A stretch of 25,471 nucleotides of DNA, taken from positions 1-25,471 of the IMG/VR virus record IMGVR_UViG_3300035704_000390; one strand, written 5' to 3'. The DNA comes from a virus. A program made the position numbers and the translations under genes. Below the pieces are notes generated by a model, which did not search any database, was not told the origin of the DNA, and saw only the letters and a list, made by a program, of their open reading frames with translations. Below are positions 1 to 7,735 of the stretch, one piece after another. The number at the start of each line of letters is the position of its first letter. Positions within the stretch are counted from its first letter, which is position 1.

Positions 1-99
1 GACATCGCCTGCTTACCGCAGCCAGGTGAGGCCCCACCCGGCTATTCGGTCAATCCCGATACCCCCGGCTCCAATCCCAAAGCCTCGCAGATCGAATAG
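1..99 (+). CDS. possible 3' end of a gene entering from the left
   Basis: Frame 1 is open from the window edge to a TAG stop. It encodes 32 residues rich in Pro, Gly and Asn (it begins DIACLPQPGEAPPGYS). The mixed codon use looks more like a real gene end than the Arg/Pro runs typical of shadow frames here. It has no recognisable domain and its start is outside the window. It would converge on the holin gene. Chance openness over 33 codons at this GC content is quite possible, so this is tentative. Confidence 0.25.
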   Translation, partial: DIACLPQPGEAPPGYSVNPDTPGSNPKASQIE

Positions 100-177
100 G
101 ATCACAGGCTCTCAGGGTGAGGGTTTTGCGTAAGGTATTTGCAGCGAGTGCCGAGGACGGTCCGCTCCTCGCCCCCC

Positions 178-567
178 TCACCGCTTGAAAATCCGCGCGA
201 CCTTCTCGATCGTGCGGCCGCCGAAATAGGCGTAGATCACGGCCTGGAAGACGCCCCAGAGGTTCGGGTCGAGCGCGTCGGTGGTGCCGAGGCCGAGCAC
301 CTTGTCGTAGACGACGACCTTGAAGGTGAAGACGATGAACGGCGCCGCAAAGAGCGGGCGGATGATGGCGGTCGGCCACCAGCCCTGCTCCTGGCGGATG
401 AGCGCGGCCTCGGTCTGGCGCTGCGCAACCTCGCCGAGGATTTCTTTCTCGGCGAGATCGACCGCGAGGTTGTCCTGCTGCGTGGTGTTTTGCAGCCTGG
501 TCCGGTAGGCGTCGATCAGCCCCTTGATGACGGGGCCGCCGAGGAAGGAGAAGAGCGCGCCCCACAT
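178..567 (-). CDS. phage holin, 3-TM family
   Basis: This 129-residue protein resembles the 'holin of 3TMs' family found in phages and gene transfer agents of alphaproteobacteria. Hydrophobic segments are seen near residues 1-17, 65-84 (including IIRPLFAAPFIVFTF) and 100-117, with a polar, Glu/Gln-rich stretch (about 25-60) between the first and second. It ends in a basic tail. The family forms inner-membrane lesions that release or activate the endolysin. The start is supported by AGGGAG just upstream on the minus strand. It is the last gene of the late operon, after the endolysin. It is separated from the endolysin by about 210 bases, most of which is a palindromic repeat. Confidence 0.85.
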   Translation of the reverse strand: MWGALFSFLGGPVIKGLIDAYRTRLQNTTQQDNLAVDLAEKEILGEVAQRQTEAALIRQEQGWWPTAIIRPLFAAPFIVFTFKVVVYDKVLGLGTTDALDPNLWGVFQAVIYAYFGGRTIEKVARIFKR

Positions 568-605
568 GGTGTGCTCCCTGGTTTCGCTCTTGCGTTACGT
601 TTCTG

Positions 606-746
606 CGTCATTGCCCGCGCACGCGCGCAATCCAGTACTCACCGAAAGTGAGTGGGACGACTGCGATGCCCTGCGAAGCGCTCCGGCGTACTGGATCGCC
701 CGCGGGAGTTTACCCCCGACCTGATCGGGGGCGGGCGATGACGGCG
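606..746. repeat. REP-like palindromic repeat, copy 1
   Basis: The segment opens with cgtcattgcccgc and closes with gcgggcgatgacggcg, so its ends are inverted. It contains 'aatccagtact' and the near-complement 'gtactggatcgcccgc'. The same ends recur at 22088-22172 around a shorter centre. It fills the gap between endolysin and holin genes and may fold as an extended hairpin. I recognise the type from Bradyrhizobium-like genomes from memory. Confidence 0.65.
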
Positions 747-774
747 TCGGATGTGCACCGAGGTCGAGAAAGCC

Positions 775-1608
775 TCATCCGGTCGCGGCCTTGATCTTGT
801 TGTCGTGCGCGAGGCCGTAGAGCGTGAGCACGATGGTCGCGACCGCGATGGCGAGCAGCGCGTATTTCACGATCGCGATCGTGTCCTGGAAGGGCGCGAG
901 CTGCTGGCTGGCGTTGCCGAGCTGCTCCGCGAGGCCGGCCGCGACCACGGTGCCGGTGGTGGTGGCGGCGCCGGTCGCGGGCGTGAGCGGCGGCGCGACG
1001 GTGTCCTCGGCGCGCGCCCGCGCGGTCGCCTGCGCCCTGAGCTCGTCGTGCAGTCCGTTGCGCTGCGGCGCGGCGGCTTGCGCCGCAAAAGCCTTCGCGG
1101 CCTTCTCGACGTGGTCGACGCGCGCGAGCCAGCCGCGGCCGTAGCGCGGAAACTGGCGCAGCGCGCGGTAGAAGGCGCGCCGGCGCTCGCAGAAGGCGTG
1201 GATCGCGGCCTCGGCGCCGCCAGGCGCGGCGGCGAGCGCCATCACGCGGGCGAGCGTGACGTCGCCCATGAAGCCGTCGACGCGCACGCCGATCGCCTGC
1301 TGCAGGTTCTTTGCCGCCTGCGCCGGGCCGGTGTTCACGCAGGCATCGAAGAAGGCGTAGTCCATGCCGGCCGGCAGGCGGTCGCACCACGGCGACCAGT
1401 AGCGGTCGCGGTAGATCTCGGTGTATTCGGCCGGCGTGATCTTCCACACGTCCTGGACGGGGAGGCTGTGGCGGGCGCGAAAGCCGTCGTATTCGCGCTG
1501 GATGATGCCGTAGGCGGTGCGGCCGCCGTGGTCATGCGGATCGTCGTCGAGGCCGCCCTCGTCGACGAGAACGAGCTTGAGTGCGCGCGCAAAGTTTTCG
1601 GCGGTCAT
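775..1608 (-). CDS. endolysin, GH108 N-acetylmuramidase with C-terminal membrane segment
   Basis: The 277-residue product degrades peptidoglycan for host lysis. Residues 1-90 match glycoside hydrolase family 108, with the hallmark EGG at 17-19 (Glu17 is the expected catalytic acid) followed by HGGRTAYGI at 27-35. Residues about 95-175 match the PG_binding_3 domain that usually follows, including NLQQAIGV and DGFMGDVTL. Most family members end near 180 residues. Here an Ala/Thr-rich linker leads to a hydrophobic segment at about 246-266, so the enzyme may be membrane-tethered. The start follows the stop of the preceding small membrane-protein gene by 3 bases, implying translational coupling. 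It lies in a lysis cassette with that gene and the holin. Confidence 0.92.
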   Translation of the reverse strand: MTAENFARALKLVLVDEGGLDDDPHDHGGRTAYGIIQREYDGFRARHSLPVQDVWKITPAEYTEIYRDRYWSPWCDRLPAGMDYAFFDACVNTGPAQAAKNLQQAIGVRVDGFMGDVTLARVMALAAAPGGAEAAIHAFCERRRAFYRALRQFPRYGRGWLARVDHVEKAAKAFAAQAAAPQRNGLHDELRAQATARARAEDTVAPPLTPATGAATTTGTVVAAGLAEQLGNASQQLAPFQDTIAIVKYALLAIAVATIVLTLYGLAHDNKIKAATG

Positions 1609-1611
1609 GGG

Positions 1612-1866
1612 TCACATCCCGATCTTGGCCTTGATGGCGATCACATCGTTCTTGAGCGCATCGATGCCGGAGGTTTCCAGCGCCTTGATGCGGTTCTCGA
1701 AGTCGACGAGCTGGCCCTGGGCGCGCGCCGCGACGGCGCTCTTCTCGCTGGCGAACCACGCCGCGATTTTTGCCTTCCAGGCCGGCCAGCGCGCCGCGAT
1801 CCAATAGATCAGCAGGATGCCGGCGACGCCGAGGGCGGCGCCGAGCGCGAGCGTGAGGGTGTCCAT
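1612..1866 (-). CDS. small single-TM phage protein of the lysis cassette
   Basis: The 84-residue protein has one N-terminal membrane segment (about residues 4-23, LTLALGAALGVAGILLIYW). An amphipathic, Ala/Lys/Glu-rich helical tail follows and ends in KAKIGM. The internal ATG at 1866 is preferred because AAGGAAAG lies 8-10 bases upstream; the longer frame has no such site. It is the first gene of the lysis cassette, 3 bases before the endolysin. Its topology resembles an inner-membrane spanin subunit (Rz-like) or an accessory holin, but no family is recognised and no outer-membrane spanin partner was found. The function is inference. Confidence 0.65.
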   Translation of the reverse strand: MDTLTLALGAALGVAGILLIYWIAARWPAWKAKIAAWFASEKSAVAARAQGQLVDFENRIKALETSGIDALKNDVIAIKAKIGM

Positions 1867-1922
1867 TCGATTACTTTCCTTTCTCGTCGTGGTAGCGTCC
1901 CCGCGGGTCGCGGAGGGACATC

Positions 1923-2978
1923 GTGGGGGCAATCCGGCTATTTCTTGCACTCGTCGTCGCCGCCAATCATTTCATGAACGAAACGATCTGGCCGTCGGGC
2001 GGCGTCATTTCGATGCGGGTTCTGCTCGGCTTCAATGCCGGCTATGCGGTGCTGTTCTTCTACGTGATCAGCGGATTCCTGATCACCTACACGCTGAGCG
2101 AAAACTATCGGCCGACCGCCGACGGCGTGGCCGCGTTCTATCGCAACCGCTTCATCCGCATCTTCTCGCTGTACTGGCCGCTGTTGGCTTTCGTCGTCGT
2201 GGCCGGGGAATGGCCGCACGAAATCGGCGACGTCCTGACCAACGTGTTCCTGATCGGCGCCGACTGGCGCGTCATGTTCGCGCGCTTTCCGGCGGAGCAT
2301 TGGGAGGCCCTTCCGACGCACCTGCATCAGGCCTGGACGCTCGCGCCCGAGCTCTGCTTCTATCTCGCGGCGCCATGGCTGCTGCGCTCATGGAAAGCGG
2401 CCGCCACCCTGCTCGGCCTCTCGTTTGCGTTGCGGTTCGCGCTCCTGGCGGTGCCCGGCCTCGATCCGCGCTGGACCTACCTGTTCGCGCCGCCGACGTT
2501 CGGCTTCTTCATGCTCGGTCATCTCGTGTGCAGGGCCGCGCGGCATTGGCCGCAGCTCGCGGACCGCCGCGCCGGCGGCGCGCTGCTCGCCATATGCTTC
2601 GCGACGCTCGCGCTCACGCGCCCGACCGTCGCGTTCGACACGCCGCGCCTGTGGGTGGCGATCCTCGCCTTCACGGCGGCCTTGCCCGGGCTGTTTGCCG
2701 CCACGAAGGATGCACGCCTGCTCAATACGCTCGGCGCCCTATCCTACCCGCTCTACCTGACGCATGAGCTCACGCGGGCCTATGGCGAGAGGCACCTCGT
2801 GGCATCGATCCCGCTCGATCACCCGATAATGTTGCTGGCCGCCTATTGCGCAGTTTGCGTCCTGATCGCTGTCGCGGTCCATTTTTTGATCGAGGGGCCG
2901 CTGGCAGCACTGGCGCGAACGACGACCAAACGCGTGATCAATGGGAGTTCCATGCCGCGCGGATCACCGGCGGAGTGA
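1923..2978 (+). CDS. acyltransferase 3 family membrane protein (OafA-like O-acetyltransferase)
   Basis: This 351-residue integral membrane protein with about ten hydrophobic segments belongs to the acyltransferase 3 family, which O-acylates surface polysaccharides. Family marks include IRLFLALVVAANHF at 4-17 with Arg5 and the conserved His16, FYVISGFLIT in the second membrane segment, and the basic loop FYRNRFIRIFSLYW. It lacks the C-terminal SGNH domain that some relatives carry. It starts with GTG, preceded by GGAGG. It lies on the opposite strand to the phage genes and upstream of a methyltransferase, and the pair looks like lysogenic-conversion cargo that could change O-antigen or another glycan. 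The actual substrate is unknown. Confidence 0.9.
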   Translation: MGAIRLFLALVVAANHFMNETIWPSGGVISMRVLLGFNAGYAVLFFYVISGFLITYTLSENYRPTADGVAAFYRNRFIRIFSLYWPLLAFVVVAGEWPHEIGDVLTNVFLIGADWRVMFARFPAEHWEALPTHLHQAWTLAPELCFYLAAPWLLRSWKAAATLLGLSFALRFALLAVPGLDPRWTYLFAPPTFGFFMLGHLVCRAARHWPQLADRRAGGALLAICFATLALTRPTVAFDTPRLWVAILAFTAALPGLFAATKDARLLNTLGALSYPLYLTHELTRAYGERHLVASIPLDHPIMLLAAYCAVCVLIAVAVHFLIEGPLAALARTTTKRVINGSSMPRGSPAE

Positions 2979-3046
2979 AGGGTGGGAATGTGAGGGTGCC
3001 CATTTGCAGGTTTCCATTTCCGCCTCCGTTGCGGTAGTCTTCCCGA

Positions 3047-3877
3047 ATGGGGCTCAGTCCAGGTTGGCTGGATTTATTTTGCGATCTCGTGCGCGCGGGG
3101 GAACTGAAGCCCGGCGATGCGATTCTGGATTTTGGCGCGTCCGAACTGTTCTGTTCCGACGATCCGCAAAGTCTCAATCGCGTTCTCTCCGCCTGCGGAG
3201 CGCCGCTCTATTCCGATGACGAGTTGGAACGGCTCGCTCAGCGCGCCTATGCGCGCATCCTATTCGAGCGTGCTGGATTTCGTTACGAGGCAATCGATTA
3301 CGCTGCTTATCCTGGCGTGATTCGGCTCGATCTCAATACCGCGTCGCTCCCCTCGGAACATCACGGAAAATATCGGCTCGTCAGTAACTCCGGCACCAGC
3401 GAGCACATCCTCAATCAATGGAACGTGTTCCAAGCGATACACGAGGCTGCGGCACCTGGCGCGCTGATGTACCACAGCGTGCCCGGCTGGGGCCATTTCG
3501 AGCATGGAATCATCGAGTACTCTCCGAAATTCTTCCGGGCGCTCGCGGACGCAAACGGTTATGAGATCGAGCGATTTTCGGCGTGGTCGGATGGGACTTC
3601 GGAAGTGCTCGACGTCCGCCGATTGCCCTGGGTGAAATTCTCGACGTCGCCAATAGTGGAAAAGGTTTGGCTTCACATCCTATTGCGGAAGTCCTCGGAT
3701 CGCCCATTCGCCGGACTCAATGATCCCGCGCACAATCGCGAATGGCGCATCCCGCAAAGCCGCCTGCGTTTTGAGGCGAGATCACCCGCGACCCGTATCG
3801 TCCGCCGACTTTTACTCAATTCTCTTCTTGCAGTTAGACGATTTGGCGAACGTGTGCAGGCTTTGACACATCGCTAG
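3047..3877 (+). CDS. probable class I SAM-dependent methyltransferase
   Basis: The 276-residue protein looks like a Rossmann-fold methyltransferase. Residues 25-33 (AILDFGASE) resemble motif I of the SAM site, Asp95 lies in a second-strand-like segment, and 109-120 (YRLVSNSGTSEH) resemble the post-II/IV region. A stretch like LYHSVP follows near 152. The C-terminal 60 residues are basic and hydrophobic. Codon use is clearly more AT-rich than in the phage genes, suggesting separate acquisition. It follows the acyltransferase by 68 bases and may share its transcript, perhaps methylating a glycan or a small molecule. Its TAG stop overlaps the stop of the convergent tail-collar gene on a single CTAG. 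No strong ribosome binding site is seen. Confidence 0.68.
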   Translation: MGLSPGWLDLFCDLVRAGELKPGDAILDFGASELFCSDDPQSLNRVLSACGAPLYSDDELERLAQRAYARILFERAGFRYEAIDYAAYPGVIRLDLNTASLPSEHHGKYRLVSNSGTSEHILNQWNVFQAIHEAAAPGALMYHSVPGWGHFEHGIIEYSPKFFRALADANGYEIERFSAWSDGTSEVLDVRRLPWVKFSTSPIVEKVWLHILLRKSSDRPFAGLNDPAHNREWRIPQSRLRFEARSPATRIVRRLLLNSLLAVRRFGERVQALTHR

Positions 3878-4869
3878 ATGATACGCAGTACGAAGGTAAG
3901 CATCATGCAAGGCGGAAGGATTGAGTGAGCAGCGCCTCCGCCGGCGTTCTGAATGGTGATTCCCGTCGTTGCCAACTGGGTAGTACCACCGGTCGCGTTA
4001 AACAATCCGGACGTCCCACCGCCATTCGCGCTCGGCCCCGTGAAAATAAAAGTGCGCGCATCCTGCGCGTGCGCGTGTCCCGAATCGTTCACGCCGTGGC
4101 TATGAGAAGGCATCTCGCTGCTGCTGAGGGCATGCGTAGCCGATCCTCCGGCTGATCCCAATGTTGCGCCGCTCACGGTCCCGCCGTCGGTCGAGACCGA
4201 ACCAACACGACTGGCCGCACTGCCGCCCATATTGTCGAGCCCGAAGATCGAGCGTCCACGCAAGTCCGGAATGTTGAACGTCGTGCTTCCGTCGCCCACT
4301 CCAAACGTCGTCCCGATCAGCGAAAACAGCGTCGCAAATCCCGTCCGCGAAATCGCCTGCCCGAAGGGCAACGCGAACGCCGTGTTGGGCGCGCTCGATC
4401 CGACGTAGGGCAACAGGCCGCCGACGGGAATTCCGTAAGGATTGGCAGTGCCGCCCTGCAGATAGAATGCGCCGTCGACATTGTTATATGTCGCGACGTA
4501 CGGCGTGCCCTGGATCAGCATCCCCGATTGCAGCTCGAGCCCAGGACCGTAGCGCAGCGGCTTCGCGCCGAGCCCATCCACGCTCAGCGTCACGGTCGCG
4601 CCGTTGGTGATATGCGGCACGAACGCGAGCATCGCGCCGGCGAGGTGCGCGAGGGTGTCGAAACCCTGGTTGCTCGCCATCGTGTAGGCGGTCGCGGTGC
4701 CGGCCGTCGTGATCGTGCCCGACACGTCGTCGCGCCACTCCGCGGTGCGCGCCATCATGGCGCGGGCCGAGTCGTTCACGGCGGAGGGCGACATGCCCTC
4801 GGCCCAGTTGATCGTCGGGTCGGCGGTCGCATTCGACGCCGCAGTCTTCGACCATTCCCAGAACGGCAT
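3874..4869 (-). CDS. tail collar domain fibre protein
   Basis: This 331-residue protein has an N-terminal fibre-like region starting MPFWEWSKTA. A phage tail collar domain follows at about 149-210 (VGGLLPYVGS to FNIPDLRGRSIFGLDNMGG). A Ser/Gly-rich tip contains MPSHSHG at 253-259 and HAHA at 265-268, typical of collar fibres where His residues line the receptor-binding tip. It probably binds the host surface. The start at 4869 is chosen because GGAG lies 9 bases upstream and the gap to the preceding stop is 4 bases; the frame extends 14 residues further without a site. The gene ends on a CTAG shared with the methyltransferase. Confidence 0.88.
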   Translation of the reverse strand: MPFWEWSKTAASNATADPTINWAEGMSPSAVNDSARAMMARTAEWRDDVSGTITTAGTATAYTMASNQGFDTLAHLAGAMLAFVPHITNGATVTLSVDGLGAKPLRYGPGLELQSGMLIQGTPYVATYNNVDGAFYLQGGTANPYGIPVGGLLPYVGSSAPNTAFALPFGQAISRTGFATLFSLIGTTFGVGDGSTTFNIPDLRGRSIFGLDNMGGSAASRVGSVSTDGGTVSGATLGSAGGSATHALSSSEMPSHSHGVNDSGHAHAQDARTFIFTGPSANGGGTSGLFNATGGTTQLATTGITIQNAGGGAAHSILPPCMMLTFVLRII

Positions 4870-4873
4870 CTTG

Positions 4874-5542
4874 TCACTCCGTCGGATATTGCGGTTTGGC
4901 GACGCCGCCACCGGCGCCCGGTTGCGCGGCCGCGCTCGCCTGCGCGAGCGCCTTGGCGGCGGCGGCCTCGGGCGGCGTGCGCGCGGGCGGCGGCGCGGCG
5001 CCAGCGCGGGCCAGCGCGCCGAGGAGCTGCGGCGCGATCAGCCGCATGATGTCGGGATTGAGCGTCGCGGCCTGCGCGACGTCGGGCCGGATGCCGACGC
5101 CGACGAGCGCACGCACGGTCGCGGCCTGCTGCGCCTGCATGAGGCCGACCGGATCGGTGCGCTGGCCCGTCGCCGCGCCCGTGATGGCGCCGCCGATCGC
5201 CGGCAGCACGCCGTGGCCGTTGAGGAAGTTCATCATCGCGGCATTCGCGCGCGCGCCGAGACCCGGGCCATTGGCGGCCGGCGCGCCGGCGGGCGAGAAC
5301 GCGGCGCCGAGCCCGCCGAAGAGCGCCGCGAACGGGTTGCCGGCGGCGCCCTGCGCGCTCCCTGCCGGCAGCGACGCCGGCGCCGGGATGCCGGGCATGC
5401 CCGCAAAGGGTTGCGTGGCGCCCGCGAGGCCCGGCGAAACGCCGGGCGGCGGCAGCGCGTGATCGAGCCAGCCCGGTGTCGCGGCCTCGCTCGCCTGCTG
5501 GAAGATCGCCGGATCGTACGGACCGCCGTCGAGGATACCCAT
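4874..5542 (-). CDS. phage protein of unknown function, Ala/Pro/Gly-rich
   Basis: The 222-residue product starts MGILDGGPYDPAIF and is very rich in Ala, Pro and Gly. A flexible N-terminal half leads to a more helical section (about 100-190) with MMNFLNGHGVLPAIGG and LNPDIMRLIAPQLLGAL. A strong AGGAGG about 9 bases upstream fixes the start at 5542. It lies between the Ala/Asn-rich gene at 6176-7045 and the tail-collar gene, and ends 4 bases before the latter. Position and composition would suit an ejected internal virion or tail-tip protein, but this is inference and no family is recognised. Confidence 0.75.
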   Translation of the reverse strand: MGILDGGPYDPAIFQQASEAATPGWLDHALPPPGVSPGLAGATQPFAGMPGIPAPASLPAGSAQGAAGNPFAALFGGLGAAFSPAGAPAANGPGLGARANAAMMNFLNGHGVLPAIGGAITGAATGQRTDPVGLMQAQQAATVRALVGVGIRPDVAQAATLNPDIMRLIAPQLLGALARAGAAPPPARTPPEAAAAKALAQASAAAQPGAGGGVAKPQYPTE

Positions 5543-5657
5543 CGGTGCGCCTCCTGTTCGTTGCGCAATTCGGTTGTGGATCAGTTGATGAAGCATTTGA
5601 GGCTCGGCAAACTACTGTCTAGGCGCTACCATCGCTCCTCGACTTGGAGAAATTGCC

Positions 5658-6125
5658 ATGGTTGTTGGCGAGATCGCGGCTGGCGTGACCAGCCTGAAAG
5701 CAACGTTCGAACTCGCGCAGGCGATGATAGGCGTGCGAGATGCTGCCGCGTTCCAGGCCAAGCGCGCCGAAATGATCGGCCTTATCAACGACGCCCTGAG
5801 TAAGTCTATCGCATCCCAAGAGGCTCATCTGGAGTTGCTGGACGAGAAGCGCGCGCTTGAAGCAGAAGTAGCTCGCCTGACCGCATGGAATGCTGAGAAG
5901 AAGAATTACGAGCTTAAAACCATCGGTCGGGGCACGGTGGCTTTTATGTTGAAGCCAGATGCACGCGGCACCGAACCACCGCATTGGGTTTGCCCAACCT
6001 GTTTCGAGCAGAGCAAGAAAGCGTTTTTGCAGCCAACTGGCGTGCAGGTTGGCCGCGCCTTCCTGTTCCGGTGCCAGAACTGCCGGCAGGAGGTGGCGGC
6101 TAACTTTCAAGCCGAATGGAGTTAG
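5658..6125 (+). CDS. coiled-coil and zinc-ribbon protein (moron)
   Basis: This 155-residue cytoplasmic-looking protein has two parts. Residues about 10-85 are helical with a likely coiled coil (LLDEKRALEAEVARLTAW). Residues 110-145 carry two Cys pairs, C112/C115 (VCPTC) and C139/C142 (CQNC), that should bind zinc as a ribbon. The ATG at 5658 has GGAG upstream. It stands alone on the plus strand between two minus-strand phage genes. Base composition is lower in GC than its neighbours, which suggests separate origin. The zinc ribbon may bind nucleic acid or protein. No exact family is recognised. Confidence 0.72.
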   Translation: MVVGEIAAGVTSLKATFELAQAMIGVRDAAAFQAKRAEMIGLINDALSKSIASQEAHLELLDEKRALEAEVARLTAWNAEKKNYELKTIGRGTVAFMLKPDARGTEPPHWVCPTCFEQSKKAFLQPTGVQVGRAFLFRCQNCRQEVAANFQAEWS

Positions 6126-6175
6126 TTGCCACATTCAAACTGACCCACTGCCCGCAATTCTTTTCCGGATCATGC

Positions 6176-7045
6176 TCAGCTCGCTTTCGTTCGCAGCGGG
6201 CCGAGCAGGCTGTTGAGCCCGCCCGCGATGGTCGCGAACTGCTGCGCGCCCGACATGGTGCTCGTCCCGTTGCTCTGGCCGGTCGAGTTCTGCGTGCCGA
6301 ACTGCGCCGCGATCGGCGACAGGATGCCGGCGAGCGTCGCGGCGTTCTGCAGCGGCAACTGGCCCTGCTGGAGCGCGGCGGCGAGCTGCGTCTGCGCGCC
6401 GAGGTTGGGAAGCTGGAAGGCGTTCGGCGCGTTGGCGAGGCCGGCGGTGAGGATGCCGGAGTTGCCGGCGTCGAGATTGCCCAGGATGCCGCCGGTGTTG
6501 TTGGCGAGCCCGCCGAGCGCGCTCGCGGCGGCGAGCTGGTTGCTGGCGGCGTTCTGCAAGATGCCGCTGTCGCCCTGCGAGATCCCTTGCGCGATCGCGG
6601 CCGCGTTCGCGGGCGAGGCGAGCCGGCCGGCCGCGGCGAACATCGGGTTGACGGCGTTCTGCACCTGCGTGCTCACGGCGCCGAGCGCGGCACCGAGCGC
6701 CGGGTTGCTCGCCGGATCGAGCGCGTTGCCGGAGAGATAGGGCGCGAGCGCGCCGGCCGCGGTGTTGTAGCCGCTGTTCACCGTATTGGTCGCGGTGCCG
6801 TAGTTCGCGCCGCCGTTGAGCTGCGAGAGCACCGCGGCGCTCCCCGGCGCCGCAAACGGATTGGCGCCGCCGGCGTTCGCCTGGATCTGGTCGAGCGCGC
6901 CGGTGATCTGCGGCGTCACGCCGAGATTCTGCGAGCTGCCGTTGAGCGCCGCGAGCAGGTTCTGCAGGTCGCCCGCCGCCGGCGCATAAGGCTGCGTTTG
7001 CGACTGCTGCGTCGAGGATTGTTGCGTGGTCGATGTGCCGCCCAT
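6176..7045 (-). CDS. phage protein, Ala/Gly/Asn/Gln-rich, possible ejection protein
   Basis: The 289-residue protein begins with a Ser/Thr/Gln-rich leader (MGGTSTTQQSSTQQSQTQ) and continues as a long small-residue-rich sequence. It has helix-prone repeats with Ala, Asn and Leu, including NPMFAAAGRLASPANAAAIA and GGILGNLDAGNSGIL. There is one Arg in the central part and no Cys. It sits 12 bases downstream of the GNAT-like gene in the tail module. In podovirus-like prophages, proteins of this composition and place are often internal or DNA-transfer proteins, but no motif proves this. Confidence 0.75.
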   Translation of the reverse strand: MGGTSTTQQSSTQQSQTQPYAPAAGDLQNLLAALNGSSQNLGVTPQITGALDQIQANAGGANPFAAPGSAAVLSQLNGGANYGTATNTVNSGYNTAAGALAPYLSGNALDPASNPALGAALGAVSTQVQNAVNPMFAAAGRLASPANAAAIAQGISQGDSGILQNAASNQLAAASALGGLANNTGGILGNLDAGNSGILTAGLANAPNAFQLPNLGAQTQLAAALQQGQLPLQNAATLAGILSPIAAQFGTQNSTGQSNGTSTMSGAQQFATIAGGLNSLLGPLRTKAS

Positions 7046-7057
7046 GCTGGTGACCTT

Positions 7058-7483
7058 TCAGAACGTTTTGCGAATGACGACTTTGACGGTGCGGTAGCCT
7101 TCGAGCCGGCGTTGCCAGCCGGGGCGGCCGCAGATCTCCACCGCGGCGCAGCCTTCGGCGCGCGCGTAGTCCTCCAGCCCCGCGATCAAGTGCCCGAAGC
7201 GCGGCCAGTCGTGGCCGCCGCAGGCCACGATGGTGCACAGGCGCGCAGGCCCCTCGCCGGTCACCTTGGTGACGGCGGCCGCGAGGATCGCGCCGGCCGC
7301 GGTCGCGACCCACAGATAGGCGTTGGCGCCGAGCACGTCGGCCTCGACGTCGGCGAGGCGCCCCATGCCGCCGCGCGCCATGGCGCGCACAATATAATGT
7401 GCAACGTGCGGCCACAGCCGCGCGACCTCAGCGGGCGGTACGCAGGCGAGCGCGGCCGCGGCAGGCTCAGCCGAGGCAGACAT
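7058..7483 (-). CDS. GNAT-like protein of the phage tail module
   Basis: The 141-residue protein has an acetyltransferase-like layout. An N-terminal helical region includes LWPHVAHYIVRAMARGGMGR and LWVATAAGAILAAAVTKV. A segment reading VACGGHDWPRFGHLIAGLEDYARAEGCAAVEI matches the end of a GNAT fold, where the helix and strand after the acetyl-CoA loop lie. The C-terminus RPGWQRRLEGYRTVKVVIRKTF fits the last strand. The usual Q/R-x-x-G-x-G/A loop is poorly conserved, so catalysis is doubtful. The ATG at 7483 overlaps the end of the preceding gene by 17 bases. The same frame runs open far upstream, but that part is Arg/Ser/Pro-rich shadow. Confidence 0.72.
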   Translation of the reverse strand: MSASAEPAAAALACVPPAEVARLWPHVAHYIVRAMARGGMGRLADVEADVLGANAYLWVATAAGAILAAAVTKVTGEGPARLCTIVACGGHDWPRFGHLIAGLEDYARAEGCAAVEICGRPGWQRRLEGYRTVKVVIRKTF

Positions 7484-7702
7484 AGCCAAAAGTCCGGTCG
7501 GTCTGCACGCTGTTGGCGTGGGCGATGGTGAACGTCTGCTCGCCGACCGCGCTGATGAAGCAGCCGCCCGCCGCAAGCTCGGCCGCCGCGTGCGCGGTGA
7601 CGGGCGACAGCAGGATGACGCTGCCGCTCGCGCAGGTGAGCGAGGACACTGGGCGAATTTCTTCAAGTCTTTTTCGTCGCGGGCGACGACGTAGGCGGTC
7701 AT
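7467..7702 (-). CDS. small phage protein split by a -1 frameshift
   Basis: The conserved-looking body (GTG at 7649 to stop at 7467, including SSLTCASGSVILLSP and TFTIAHANSVQTDRTFGYV) is a complete beta-rich sequence with no good start of its own. Its frame stays open upstream to a stop at 7707-7709. A well-placed start, ATG at 7702 with AAGGGAG upstream, opens MTAYVVARDEK in the other frame. Joining them needs a -1 shift, most simply at the A5 run on the minus strand (plus-strand T5 at 7670-7674), which would give DEKRLEEIRPVSS. This may be a one-base deletion, a sequence error or programmed slippage. The joined product is about 78 residues, perhaps a structural accessory protein. Confidence 0.6.
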
Positions 7703-7735
7703 TGGTTCACTCTCCCTTCGCGGCCGGGCATAGCG

